The notes under the pieces: model-generated
The model's database searches: none
Told to the model about the DNA's origin: nothing
Seen by the model: only the letters and a program-made list of their open reading frames with translations
Translations under genes and position numbers: made by a program
Shown here: piece after piece, positions 8,672 through 17,032 of the stretch
Position numbering within the stretch: position 1 is the first letter of the stretch
How the letters are laid out: each line of letters opens with the position of its first letter
NCBI RefSeq assembly: GCF_902859945.1
Contig: NZ_CADIKL010000047.1
Location: 1 to 63,921, forward strand
DNA: 63,921 bases
Direction of reading: 5' to 3'
Origin: Paraburkholderia caffeinitolerans
GTDB lineage: Bacteria > Pseudomonadota > Gammaproteobacteria > Burkholderiales > Burkholderiaceae

Positions 8672-11032
8672 TTACTGCGGCAACGCGTAGGCGATCACGT
8701 AGTCGCCGAGCTTCGTGCCGAACGAGCCGTGCCCGCCCGCAGCGATCACCACATACTGCCGCCCGTTGACCGAATAGCTCATCGGCGTGGCCTGGCCGCC
8801 TGCCGGCAGACGGGCGCGCCAGATCTCCTTGCCGGTGTTCACGTCGAACGCGCGGATATAGTTGTCCGCCGTCGCGCCGATGAACGCCACGCCGCCCGCC
8901 GTGACGATCGGGCCGCCCAGCATCGGCATGCCCATCTTGAACGGCAGCGGGATCGGCGAGCTGTCACGCACCGTGCCGATACGCTTCTTCCACACGATCT
9001 CGTTGGTCTTCAGATCGATCGCGGCCATGTAGCCCCATGCCGGCTGCTTGCACGGCAGACCGAACGGCGAGAGGAACGGGTTGAGCGTCACGCCATAGGG
9101 CACGCCGTATTGCGGCTGGATGCCCGACTCCGTGCCGCTGCCCTTGGCGCCCGGCTCCGGCTCCTGCGGGTTGCCCGGACCACGCGGGATCAGCCGGGAG
9201 ACGAACGGCAGCGCGATCGGGTTGGCGATGGCGATCTGGCGGTCCGTGTCGACGGCAATGCCGCCCCACTCGAACATCCCGAGGTTGCCCGGAAACACGA
9301 GCGTGCCTTGCAGCGAAGGCGGCGTGAAGGTGCCTTCGTAGCGCAGCTTGTGGAACATCACGCGGCACACGAGCTGGTCGTACATCGTCGCGCCCCACAT
9401 GTCGGCGTCGGTGAGCAGGTTCTTCGGGCGGAACGTGAGCTCGGAGAACGGCTGCGTCGGCGCGACGTGGTCGCCGGGCGCCGCGCCCTGCGGCACCGGC
9501 ATTTCAGGCGCCGGCACGACGGGCTCGCCGGTGCGGCGGTCGAGCACGAACAGGTTGCCCGTCTTCGCAGGGCCGTACACCACCGGCACGGTCTTGCCGT
9601 CCTTGTCGGTGATGTCGTCGAGCGTGGGCTGCGAGGGCATGTCCATGTCCCACAGATCGTGGTGAGCGGTCTGGTAGAACCAGGCGAGCTTGCCCGTGGC
9701 GACGTGCAGCGCCAGGATGCCGCTCGCGTAGCGCTCCATCAGCGGCGTGCGGTCGCCGCCCCAGATGTCCGGCGTCCTCACGCCCATCGGCAGATAGACG
9801 ATGTCGAGCTTTGCGTCGTAGGCGGCGGGCGCCCACGAGTTCGGCGAATTCCACGTGTAATGCTCGCCCGGGCCCGGAATCTTGTTCGGATCCTCCGCGC
9901 CCGTGTCGAACACCCAGAGCAGTTCGCCCGTGCGCACGTCGAAGCCGCGGATCACGCCCGACGGCTCGCGGTTCGAGAAGTTGTCCTCCACCGCGCCCGC
10001 CACGACGATCACCTTGTTCGTGACGACCGGCGGCGAGGTGGGCTCGTACATGCCCGGCGTCTTGACCGGCATGGCATGCTGCAGGTCGAGGTCGCCGTTG
10101 TTGCCGAAGCCCGCGCAGCGCTCGCCCGTGATGGCGTCGAGCGCGTAGAGGTGGCCGTCGTTCACGGGCAGCAGGACGCGGCGCGCGCACGCGCCGTTTG
10201 TCGCGAGATCGATATACGACACGCCGCGGCAAGTCACGTGCTGGAACGACGGATCGGCTTGCAGCTTCGGATCGAATGTCCACTTGAGCTCACCCGACTG
10301 CGCGTCGAGCGCGAAAATCTTCTGGTGCGGCGAGCACAGATAGAGCAGATTGCCGATCTTCAGCGGCGTGACCTCATTGGTGATCTCAACCGGATCGTTT
10401 GGCCCTTTCGTGTCGCCCGTGCGGAAGGTCCAGGCCACCTGCAGGTTCTTCACGTTTTCCGGCGTGATCTGTTGCAGCGGCGAATAGCGCGTGCCTTCCT
10501 GAGTACGACCGTAGGCCGGCCAGTCGGCAGGATCGATGCCGTCGGGATTCGCAGCAGGCGTCGTGCCCGCCGAAGCGCCGAACGAGCCGTTGATCGTCTG
10601 TGGATCGTTGAAGCACGCGTAGACCAGCACGCCCGCCCAGATCACGAGCGCAGCCACGAGCGCGCTCACACCGCCCTTCTTCGCGCCTTCGAGACGCCAG
10701 CTCACGAGCAGCAGCAGCCACACGCCGAAGACGACCAGCACGCCGGAGCGCGGCGCGAGCGCCCAGAAGTCGGGCCCCGACTCCCACAGCGACCAGAGTG
10801 CCGTGCCCACCAGCACGAGCGCATAGAGTACGAGCGCGGCGGGACGGCGCCGGTACAGCAGCCACGTCACACCAAGCAGCACAACGCCGGTCACGACGTA
10901 GTACGCCGAGCCACCGAGCGAAAGCAGCCATGCGCCGCCGATCAGCAGATAGAGCGCTGTAAGCGCGGTGAAAACTAGCGTAATGCCGCCGATGAACCCC
11001 AGCGACGTCGACGATGTCGGTTGCCTGGACAT
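8672..11032 (-). CDS. gcd: Membrane-bound PQQ-dependent glucose dehydrogenase
   Basis: Quinoprotein oxidising glucose to gluconolactone in the periplasm and passing electrons to ubiquinone. The product is 786 residues, the usual Gcd length. Residues 1-140 hold about five membrane helices (for example LGFIGGITLVFTALTALYLL). The rest is the eight-bladed PQQ propeller, with WPAYGRTQEGTRYSPLQQI at its start and WGYMAAIDLKTNEIVWKKR near the end. The C-terminus YVIAYALPQ is typical. It lies directly before the porin gene with a 3-base gap. No pqq biosynthesis genes are in the window, so cofactor supply must come from elsewhere. The activity supports gluconic-acid production and phosphate solubilisation in relatives. 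Confidence 0.95.
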   Translation of the reverse strand: MSRQPTSSTSLGFIGGITLVFTALTALYLLIGGAWLLSLGGSAYYVVTGVVLLGVTWLLYRRRPAALVLYALVLVGTALWSLWESGPDFWALAPRSGVLVVFGVWLLLLVSWRLEGAKKGGVSALVAALVIWAGVLVYACFNDPQTINGSFGASAGTTPAANPDGIDPADWPAYGRTQEGTRYSPLQQITPENVKNLQVAWTFRTGDTKGPNDPVEITNEVTPLKIGNLLYLCSPHQKIFALDAQSGELKWTFDPKLQADPSFQHVTCRGVSYIDLATNGACARRVLLPVNDGHLYALDAITGERCAGFGNNGDLDLQHAMPVKTPGMYEPTSPPVVTNKVIVVAGAVEDNFSNREPSGVIRGFDVRTGELLWVFDTGAEDPNKIPGPGEHYTWNSPNSWAPAAYDAKLDIVYLPMGVRTPDIWGGDRTPLMERYASGILALHVATGKLAWFYQTAHHDLWDMDMPSQPTLDDITDKDGKTVPVVYGPAKTGNLFVLDRRTGEPVVPAPEMPVPQGAAPGDHVAPTQPFSELTFRPKNLLTDADMWGATMYDQLVCRVMFHKLRYEGTFTPPSLQGTLVFPGNLGMFEWGGIAVDTDRQIAIANPIALPFVSRLIPRGPGNPQEPEPGAKGSGTESGIQPQYGVPYGVTLNPFLSPFGLPCKQPAWGYMAAIDLKTNEIVWKKRIGTVRDSSPIPLPFKMGMPMLGGPIVTAGGVAFIGATADNYIRAFDVNTGKEIWRARLPAGGQATPMSYSVNGRQYVVIAAGGHGSFGTKLGDYVIAYALPQ

Positions 11033-11078
11033 GATGGTCTCTACCTCCGTTTGAGGGCGCCGCTTTCACCGCTCTTGA

Positions 11079-12185
11079 TCAGAATACGTGCATCATGCCG
11101 ACGTACGCACCGGTTTGCGACTCACCGGCCATCGGGCTCGTGGGCGAGCTCGAATCGCGCGGCGTGGCGAACACCGAGAAGGTGCCGTTCTTGCTGTTGT
11201 TCACGTACGCAACGGTGCCGTAAAGGAAGGTGCGTGCGCTCAGGTTGTAAGTCGTCCCGAGCGCGTAGAGCATGGCGTGGCTCGACGGATCGTGCGCCGC
11301 ATCGCCACTACCCTCGCCCACGTGAATATAGAATCCCGCGGCTGTCACGGCCCAGCGCGGCGTGGCCTGGTAAGTCGCGCCCAGCCAGTAGTGGTCGGCG
11401 CTATGCGCCACACCCACGGGCGAGTCGGGCGCTGAATAGTGCGTGTAGGCGGCCTGAATCTTGAACTTCTGCACGCGCAGATTGCCGCCCGCGAAATACT
11501 CGCGCGACGCAGTGAAGATGTTGGAAAGACGGCCGTTCTGATCGCGCAACTCGTCGTAGATGCCGCGCACGTCGAAGAGCGACGAGTGATACGAGAGCAT
11601 GATGCCGTCCGAGCGGCCGAACTCGCCCGGTGCGCCGCTGTTCCAGGCGCCCGGCTGATTGCCGAACGCATATTGGCCTTGCACGTCGAAGCCGTGCCAG
11701 ACAGGGCTGTGATATTCGACGTTGTTGCTGGTCTGCTGCCAGTTGCGGCCGCGCACGAGCGAAGCCGATGACACGGCCTGCTGCACGAACGGATCGAATT
11801 CCCACACGCCGTCACTGTCGATGAAGAGATTGCGGCCCGCCTGCAACTGGCCCCACGTTTCGTTCTTCATGCCGACGTAGGCGCGGCGCGAGAACATCCG
11901 GCCGCCACCCGTAGTGCCGTTCATGATCTGCACCGCCGTTTCGAGGTCGAATAGCGCGCTGGTGCCGCCGCCCAGATCCTCGGTGCCTTTGAGGCCGAAC
12001 ATGCTGGTGCCCCAATCGCCGCCCTCCGCGCTCCAGCGGCTCGAACTGCCGCCCGTGCCGTTGGCGATATGGTTCAGGTATTCAATGCCGCCGTCGACGC
12101 GGCCGTACAGCGTCACGCTCGATTGTGCCGAAGCAGCCGTGCTGGCTGCGAGCAGGACGCACGCGCCTAGTTGCGTTCGTTTCAA
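11079..12185 (-). CDS. Gram-negative porin with a TTG start inside a repeat
   Basis: A second OmpC-type porin of 368 residues. The signal peptide KRTQLGACVLLAASTAASAQ is followed by SSVTLYGRVDGGIEYLN. Other landmarks are MFGLKGTEDLGGGTSALFDLE, GMKNETWGQLQAGRN and a C-terminal VGMMHVF. The only in-frame start is TTG at 12185, with GGAGG five bases before it. Both the TTG and the Shine-Dalgarno sequence lie inside a 25-bp direct repeat (12177-12201). The insertion of that repeat therefore probably replaced the native leader and perhaps an ATG. Low translation efficiency is expected. Substrate unknown. Confidence 0.87.
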   Translation of the reverse strand: MKRTQLGACVLLAASTAASAQSSVTLYGRVDGGIEYLNHIANGTGGSSSRWSAEGGDWGTSMFGLKGTEDLGGGTSALFDLETAVQIMNGTTGGGRMFSRRAYVGMKNETWGQLQAGRNLFIDSDGVWEFDPFVQQAVSSASLVRGRNWQQTSNNVEYHSPVWHGFDVQGQYAFGNQPGAWNSGAPGEFGRSDGIMLSYHSSLFDVRGIYDELRDQNGRLSNIFTASREYFAGGNLRVQKFKIQAAYTHYSAPDSPVGVAHSADHYWLGATYQATPRWAVTAAGFYIHVGEGSGDAAHDPSSHAMLYALGTTYNLSARTFLYGTVAYVNNSKNGTFSVFATPRDSSSPTSPMAGESQTGAYVGMMHVF

Positions 12186-12284
12186 CTCAGCCTCCGCCGG
12201 GCCGCCCCAAGGAGGCTGAGCGCCCCCTCGGGGGGCAGCGAGCGAAGCGAGCGTGGGGGTCGTTTCAACTCAGCCTCCGCCGGG
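12177..12284. repeat. Duplicated Burkholderiales-type intergenic repeat at a porin start
   Basis: A 25-base direct repeat, starting tcgtttcaactcagcctccg, occurs at 12177-12201 and again at 12260-12284, a period of 83. Between them lie 58 bases with the inverted segment CGCCCCCTCGGGGGGC and GCGAGCGAAGCGAGCG. This is typical of the short repeats scattered in Burkholderiales genomes. The left copy supplies the ribosome-binding site and TTG start of the leftward porin gene. Confidence 0.7.
12182..12268 (-). other. Possible 28-codon leader frame overlapping the porin start
   Basis: The outer repeat copy carries the same GGAGG-CTGAG-TTG start as the porin. Its frame, from TTG at 12268, runs 28 codons and ends in a TGA at 12184-12182 that overlaps the porin TTG as TTGA. 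Such an overlap could couple translation. The peptide (KRPPRSLRSLPPEGALSLLG) is low-complexity and may have no function. There is no evidence beyond the sequence. Confidence 0.25.
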
Positions 12285-12449
12285 ATTCACGCGGCACCTG
12301 GGGCAAGGCATCGTTCAATGCAAGCTGATCCAGTCGCGCTGCGTCTGGAAAAATATAGCGCGTAATTGAGGCGAATGCTTTTTTGCTGCGCTCCGTGATG
12401 AAATCCGGCATAGACTGCCGCGCTTCATCCGCCATCTTGAACGCTATCG

Positions 12450-13157
12450 TCAGTTGTGCCGATCGTCGGTTGGATTTGCGGGTGAATGTGAGCGCTTCGC
12501 GCCTTCACGCGTATGAAACACAGGCAAGCGCCAGCCGAAGTACAACGCCGCGAGCCGCAGCGCCACGCAGGCCACGGTCGCGACCCATGGTGTCCAGACC
12601 GACGACCACTCGGCAACGTTGAACCCGACCTGCAACGCCGCGCCCAGCAGCGCTGCCGACGCATAGATCTCGCGCTCCAGAATCGCCGGAACGCGCGAGA
12701 GCAGAATATCGCGCAGCACGCCGCCGCCCACCGCGCTCACCATGCCGAGCAGGATCGCCGTTTCTGCGCTATTGGTCCAGATCCACGCCTTCTGGGCACC
12801 CGATACCGCGAACAGCCCTAACCCGATCGCATCGAAGAACAGCACCGGATGGCGCAGCCGCCGCACTTTCGGATAGGCGGCAATGGTGAGCGCCGCCGCG
12901 AGCAGCGACACCGCCAGATACGCCCAGTTGGACAGCCCCGCTGGCGGAATCGCACCGATGCTGACATCGCGCACGATGCCGCCGCCGCACGCCACCATAA
13001 AGGTCACGACGATGATGCCGAACAGATCGAGCCGCCGCTGCCGCGCGGCCACGGCGCCCGAGATCGCGAATGCGAAGGTGCCGACCAGATCGAGGACCGT
13101 GTACGCCGTATGGGCGTTCATATGCGCGCCGACGTGCGCGCCCAGTGCTGCGCTCAC
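12450..13157 (-). CDS. TRIC/UPF0126 family membrane channel protein (YicG-like)
   Basis: Predicted inner-membrane protein of about 235 residues with two homologous three-helix repeats. Repeat 1 contains GTFAFAISGAVAARQRRLDLFGIIV and CGGGIVRDVSIG. Repeat 2 contains AIGLGLFAVSGAQKAW and VGGGVLRDILL. The GGGxxRD motifs are the family signature of prokaryotic TRIC cation channels and YicG-type glycine transporters. The GTG at 13157 overlaps the amidohydrolase stop as GTGA with GAGG upstream, so coupling is likely. An ATG at 13121, giving a protein 12 residues shorter, is the alternative but lacks a Shine-Dalgarno. The cargo is not decided by sequence. Confidence 0.85.
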   Translation of the reverse strand: MSAALGAHVGAHMNAHTAYTVLDLVGTFAFAISGAVAARQRRLDLFGIIVVTFMVACGGGIVRDVSIGAIPPAGLSNWAYLAVSLLAAALTIAAYPKVRRLRHPVLFFDAIGLGLFAVSGAQKAWIWTNSAETAILLGMVSAVGGGVLRDILLSRVPAILEREIYASAALLGAALQVGFNVAEWSSVWTPWVATVACVALRLAALYFGWRLPVFHTREGAKRSHSPANPTDDRHN

Positions 13158-14452
13158 GCTGCCTCGCTTTCCTGTCCGATTTTGCGTTCGCGCTGATTCT
13201 CGTGGCCAAGCCACGCGCCGGCGGCGCACAGCATCGCTTCGATCCCGGAGCGCAGCGTCGTGTCGATAACCGGTGCGAACAACGGCGAGTGATTGCTCGG
13301 GATCTCGTTGATCTTCTTCGCCGCTTTGGCCTTCGCGTAGATCTCGGGATCGGTGCCGCCGACGAACCAGAAGGCGTAAGGCACGCCCCATTCGCGGCCA
13401 AACACGCTGAAGTCCTCGCTGGCCGCCGCAGGCTTCGTTTCGTAAGCGCGCTCGCCGAAGTGCGCTTCGAACGCCGTGCGCAGGCGCGCGGTGGTGGCGT
13501 CGTCGTTCACGGTAAGCGGAAAGCTCGAGATCGGCGTGAATTCAGGCTCGCGCGGCGCATTCGAGGCCGCGCATTCCGCGCAGCAAATGCGGCGGATCGC
13601 GCCGAGCATGTATTCGCGCACGTCCTCGTCGTAGGTGCGCACATTGAGCTTGAGCGTGGCGTCGTTGGGAATGATGTTTTCCTTCGTGCCCGCCTGCAAT
13701 GAGCCGATCGTGAGCACGGCGGTATCGCTCGGCGCGATCTCGCGCGAAACGATGGTCTGCAGGCGCAGCGTGGTGGACGCCGCCATGATCACGGGATCGA
13801 TCGACGTCTGCGGCTGCGAACCATGCGAGCCGCGGCCGAAGAGTTTGACCTTGATGCTGTCACCGGCCGAGAGAATCGTGCCGCTGCGATACCCGACTGT
13901 GCCCGCCGAGCCCACCATCACGTGCTGGCCAAGAATGACGTCGGGCTTCGGAAAGCGCGCGATCATGCCGTCGTCGACCATGCTGCGCGCGCCGCGCCCT
14001 ACTTCCTCGCCGGGCTGGAACACGGCCATGAGCGTGCCGCGCCAGGCGTCGCGGTGCTCCGCCATCAGACGCGCGGCGCCCAGCAGCCAGGTCACGTGCA
14101 TGTCGTGGCCGCACGCATGCGCGACGCCCACGTGCATGCCGTCCTCGTCCTTTACAGTAACCTTGCTCGCGTAGGGCAGACCGGTGGCCTCGGTCACGGG
14201 CAGCGCGTCCATGTCGGCGCGCAGCATCACGACCGGCCCCTCGCCGTTGCGCAGCAGCGCCACCACGCCGGTTACGCCCACTTCGCGCGCGACTTCCAAG
14301 CCGAGCTTTTCCAGGTAATCGGCCACGATTTGCGCGGTGCGGAACTCCTGCATCGAAAGTTCAGGATGCGCGTGCAGATCCTTATAGAGCGATTCAAGCT
14401 CGGGCAAAAGCGCGTCGATGCCAGATGCGAACGATGAGGCCAGATTGGGCAT
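13154..14452 (-). CDS. M20 family amidohydrolase (hippurate hydrolase-like)
   Basis: Cytoplasmic metallopeptidase-fold amidohydrolase of 432 residues, of the HipO/IAA-amino-acid hydrolase group, cleaving N-acylated amino acids. The metal-binding motif ACGHDMHVTWLLGAA lies near residues 110-125. The catalytic FQPGEEVGRGARSMVDDG lies near residue 150. The dimerisation insert (SHGSQPQTSIDP) and a C-terminal metal-ligand His in SNHSPLF are present. If the substrate is hippurate, the benzoate released would feed the neighbouring ben-cat module; this is inference from proximity. The gene overlaps the TRIC gene by four bases and lies 24 bases downstream of the MarR gene, probably in one operon. Confidence 0.88.
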   Translation of the reverse strand: MPNLASSFASGIDALLPELESLYKDLHAHPELSMQEFRTAQIVADYLEKLGLEVAREVGVTGVVALLRNGEGPVVMLRADMDALPVTEATGLPYASKVTVKDEDGMHVGVAHACGHDMHVTWLLGAARLMAEHRDAWRGTLMAVFQPGEEVGRGARSMVDDGMIARFPKPDVILGQHVMVGSAGTVGYRSGTILSAGDSIKVKLFGRGSHGSQPQTSIDPVIMAASTTLRLQTIVSREIAPSDTAVLTIGSLQAGTKENIIPNDATLKLNVRTYDEDVREYMLGAIRRICCAECAASNAPREPEFTPISSFPLTVNDDATTARLRTAFEAHFGERAYETKPAAASEDFSVFGREWGVPYAFWFVGGTDPEIYAKAKAAKKINEIPSNHSPLFAPVIDTTLRSGIEAMLCAAGAWLGHENQRERKIGQESEAA

Positions 14453-14476
14453 GTGTCACTCCTTGTAGGCGGCGTG

Positions 14477-14935
14477 TCAGGTTGCGCCGGTGGCGCTCTC
14501 CAGCAAATTATCCGAAAGTTTTTCCAGCAGGCGGTCGAGCGTCTTGCGCTCGCTGAGCGTGAGTGCAGCCGAGAGTTCGGCTTCGAGCGCGGCCCCGACC
14601 TTCGCCGATGCCTTCGCCACCTTGACGCCTTCGGGCGTGCCGCTCAGTGCGACGCTGCGGCGATCCTGGGCATGCGTATCGCGGCCGATCAGGCCGCGCG
14701 CCTCCAGTTCGGCCAGCGTCTTCGAGAGCAGGGTCTTTTCGATCAAGGCACGCTGCGAGACGGCCTTGGGGGTGATGCCGGCTTCGGCGCAAACGAGCCT
14801 CAGCACGCGCAGCGCGCGCACGTCGAGCCCCCAGCGCTCGCGGTAAACCGCATTGGCGCGCTCGCTCAGAAGCGCGCTCGCGAGATCGAGCCTGAAAGTG
14901 AGAAAACCGGAATAGAGTCCTGTAGACAAGCGCAT
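14477..14935 (-). CDS. MarR family transcriptional regulator
   Basis: Winged-helix repressor of about 152 residues. The HTH and wing are visible in ITPKAVSQRALIEKTLLSKTLAELEARGLIGRDTHAQDRRSVALSGT, with the characteristic DRR in the wing. The start at 14935 overlaps the arm of a leader stem-loop, and the ribosome-binding site is not strong, so a later start is possible. A perfect 25-bp palindrome (14985-15009) 50 bases upstream is the expected operator for autoregulation. Genes behind it (amidohydrolase, TRIC) probably form its operon. The effector may be an aromatic acid given the ben genes next door, but this is inference. Confidence 0.85.
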   Translation of the reverse strand: MRLSTGLYSGFLTFRLDLASALLSERANAVYRERWGLDVRALRVLRLVCAEAGITPKAVSQRALIEKTLLSKTLAELEARGLIGRDTHAQDRRSVALSGTPEGVKVAKASAKVGAALEAELSAALTLSERKTLDRLLEKLSDNLLESATGAT

Positions 14936-14980
14936 ACTCCCATGGCGCGCACCGGCAAGACCGGTGACGCATGGGAGTAT
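14934..14980. other. Stem-loop in the MarR leader
   Basis: ATACTCCCATG at 14934-14944 is the exact inverse of CATGGGAGTAT at 14970-14980. A nested ACCGG-N5-CCGGT lies within the loop. The arm covers the regulator's start codon and a GGGAG, so in RNA it could hide the translation start. It may instead be a second protein-binding site. Confidence 0.5.
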
Positions 14981-14984
14981 AGTT

Positions 14985-15009
14985 AACTAGTTGAAAATTT
15001 CAACTAGTT
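14985..15009. promoter_or_regulatory. Perfect palindromic operator for the MarR regulator
   Basis: AACTAGTTGAAA and TTTCAACTAGTT are exact inverses around one central A, giving a 25-bp palindrome. It lies between the MarR gene and the end of benE. MarR dimers bind AT-rich palindromes of this size close to their own promoters, so autoregulation is the likely role. Confidence 0.75.
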
Positions 15010-15050
15010 TCGCGCAAATAACGCTTCGCCGTGCGCGCTGTGCCTCTGGT

Positions 15051-16256
15051 TCATTTCTGAATCATGCTCACGCCGGATTGGCGTACATACTTCCATCGCA
15101 GCAATGCATGCGCCGCGAGACCGAACAGCAGCCCCCAAAAAGCCGCGCCCAATCCGAACAGCGACATGCCCGATGCCGACACAATGAACGTGACCAGCGC
15201 GGCGTCGCGCTCGCCGGCATCGGCCATCGATGCAGCCAATGCGCTCGCGACAGTCGGGAACAGCGCAAGCCCCGCTAACGCGGCAATCAACTCCTTCGGC
15301 AACATGGCAAACAGCGAGAGCACCGTCGCGGCGATAGCGCCAAGAACGATATAGAGCACGCCGCCCGAGACCCCGGCGACGTAGCGCTTGTTTGGATCTT
15401 CATGCGCCTCGTGGCCCGTGCAAATGGCCGCTGTGATAGCGGCCAGATTCAGACCATGGCAACCAAACGGCGCAAGCAAGGCGGAGGCCGCCGACGACCA
15501 TGCAATGACCGGCCCAGCCGTTGGCTGCGTGTAACCCGCATTGCGCATCACTGCCATGCCCGGCACCCACTGCCCCGTGAGCGCGACCACCACCAACGGC
15601 AACGAGATGTTGACGATGGCCTGCCAGTCGAAACGCGGCGTGGTCCAGACGGGGCTCGTGAGTTGCAGAGACGGCGCGTGGCCGGTGAGCTTTCCGCCCG
15701 CGACCGAGATCAATGCACCGACCAATAGCACGCCAACCACGGCATAGCGCGGGAACGCGCGACGGCCGATAAAGAACGCGATAAACATCGAGCCGACCAG
15801 CACCGGCTGCGCGGGCAACACAACGAATAGCTTCGAGGTGAAACCGAACAGAATGCCCGCCAGCATCGCCGCCGAAATGCCCGCTGGCAGCCTGGAAACG
15901 ATCTTGTCGAACGTTCCCGTGACACCCACGAGACAAATCACGAGGCTTGCGGCGAGATACGCACCGACCGCCGCCGCATAATCGACGGTGGGCAGCAGCG
16001 AAATCAGCAGCGCCGAACCTGGCGCCGACCACGCGATAACCACCGGCACCTTGTAGCGCAACGACAGCACGATGCCGAGCACGCCGGAGCCCACCGCGAT
16101 CGTCCACACCCATGACTCAAGCAGCGCATGGGGCAAGCCTTGCGCCGCCTGGAACACGATGACGAGCGGCCCGGCGAACGAAATAAGCGTGGCGATGCAT
16201 CCGGCAAGCACAGCCGGCAGTGAGCAATCCTTTATCAGTTGACGCATGGGGTTCAT
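15051..16256 (-). CDS. benE: Benzoate/H+ symporter family protein BenE
   Basis: Inner-membrane permease of 401 residues of the BenE family, expected to bring benzoate into the cell with protons. The sequence is a near-continuous series of about 12 hydrophobic segments. It starts LPAVLAGCIATLISFAGPLVIVFQAA and includes VIAWSAPGSALL and APFGCHGLNLAAITAAICTGHEAH, both typical of BenE. The gene is last in the catA-benABCDE run and starts three bases after benD, so it is co-transcribed. The C-terminus is short and cytoplasmic. Confidence 0.93.
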   Translation of the reverse strand: MNPMRQLIKDCSLPAVLAGCIATLISFAGPLVIVFQAAQGLPHALLESWVWTIAVGSGVLGIVLSLRYKVPVVIAWSAPGSALLISLLPTVDYAAAVGAYLAASLVICLVGVTGTFDKIVSRLPAGISAAMLAGILFGFTSKLFVVLPAQPVLVGSMFIAFFIGRRAFPRYAVVGVLLVGALISVAGGKLTGHAPSLQLTSPVWTTPRFDWQAIVNISLPLVVVALTGQWVPGMAVMRNAGYTQPTAGPVIAWSSAASALLAPFGCHGLNLAAITAAICTGHEAHEDPNKRYVAGVSGGVLYIVLGAIAATVLSLFAMLPKELIAALAGLALFPTVASALAASMADAGERDAALVTFIVSASGMSLFGLGAAFWGLLFGLAAHALLRWKYVRQSGVSMIQK

Positions 16257-16259
16257 CGA

Positions 16260-17030
16260 TTAGCCGTTGTCTCCACCCGCGACCGGCAACACGGCGCCGG
16301 TAATGTAGCTGGCTTCGTCCGATGCCAGGAAAAGGATCGGAGCGATCTGTTCTTCGAGCGTGCCGTAGCGCTTGAAGAACGTCGATTCGGTCACCTGCTG
16401 CACCGCTTCGTTCGTCCACGCCTGCTCCTGCTCGGTGTCGCCGGCCGCATTGCGCGGAACCCGGCGGGCAGGCGCACGGGTGCCGCCCGGGGCGCTCGCA
16501 ACCACCCGAATATTGTACTCGCCGTATTCCATGGCCAGCGCCTGGGTTAGTGCGTTGACGCCGCCCTTGGCCGCCGAGTACGGCACGCGACGAATGCCGC
16601 GCGTGGCGTTCGACGAAACGTTGACGATGGTTCCGCCGCCCCGCGCGAGCAAATGCGGCAGCACCGCATGGCACGCATACAGCGTGGGCATCAGCGAGCG
16701 GCGAATTTCGGCATCGATCTGCGCCGGCTCGAATTCGGCGAACGGGCGCATGCGAATCGCGCCGCCCACACCGTTGATCAGGATGTCGATGCCGCCGAAT
16801 TTCTCGGCAGCAAACGCCATGGTTGCCTGCGCGCCTTCGTAGGTCTCCAGGTCGGCGACGAATCCCGCGGTCTGCGCGCCTTCAGCCTCGGCAGCAACTT
16901 CGGAAACGAAATCGGCGCGATCGACGAACACGACCTTGCCACCCTCGGCGGCCGCACGCAGCGCCACGCCCCGCCCAATGCCCTGCGCGGCGCCGGTGAC
17001 AACGATGACCTTGTCTGTGAATCGTTGCAT
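16260..17030 (-). CDS. benD: Benzoate cis-diol dehydrogenase BenD
   Basis: 1,6-dihydroxycyclohexa-2,4-diene-1-carboxylate dehydrogenase. It oxidises and decarboxylates the benzoate cis-diol to catechol, making NADH. The product is 256 residues, a normal classical SDR length. The cofactor motif TGAAQGIGRG lies at about residues 12-21, an NGVGG-type segment near 88, and the catalytic YSAAKGG further on. The ATG at 17030 is two bases after the benC stop, confirming operon translation. An upstream in-frame extension exists but overlaps benC and is rejected. Confidence 0.93.
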   Translation of the reverse strand: MQRFTDKVIVVTGAAQGIGRGVALRAAAEGGKVVFVDRADFVSEVAAEAEGAQTAGFVADLETYEGAQATMAFAAEKFGGIDILINGVGGAIRMRPFAEFEPAQIDAEIRRSLMPTLYACHAVLPHLLARGGGTIVNVSSNATRGIRRVPYSAAKGGVNALTQALAMEYGEYNIRVVASAPGGTRAPARRVPRNAAGDTEQEQAWTNEAVQQVTESTFFKRYGTLEEQIAPILFLASDEASYITGAVLPVAGGDNG

Positions 17031-17032
17031 GT

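Noticed and set aside
8561..10978. 805-codon open frame on the plus strand opposite the glucose dehydrogenase gene
   Set aside because: The minus strand has full Gcd motifs, while this product is Arg/His-rich with no recognisable fold.
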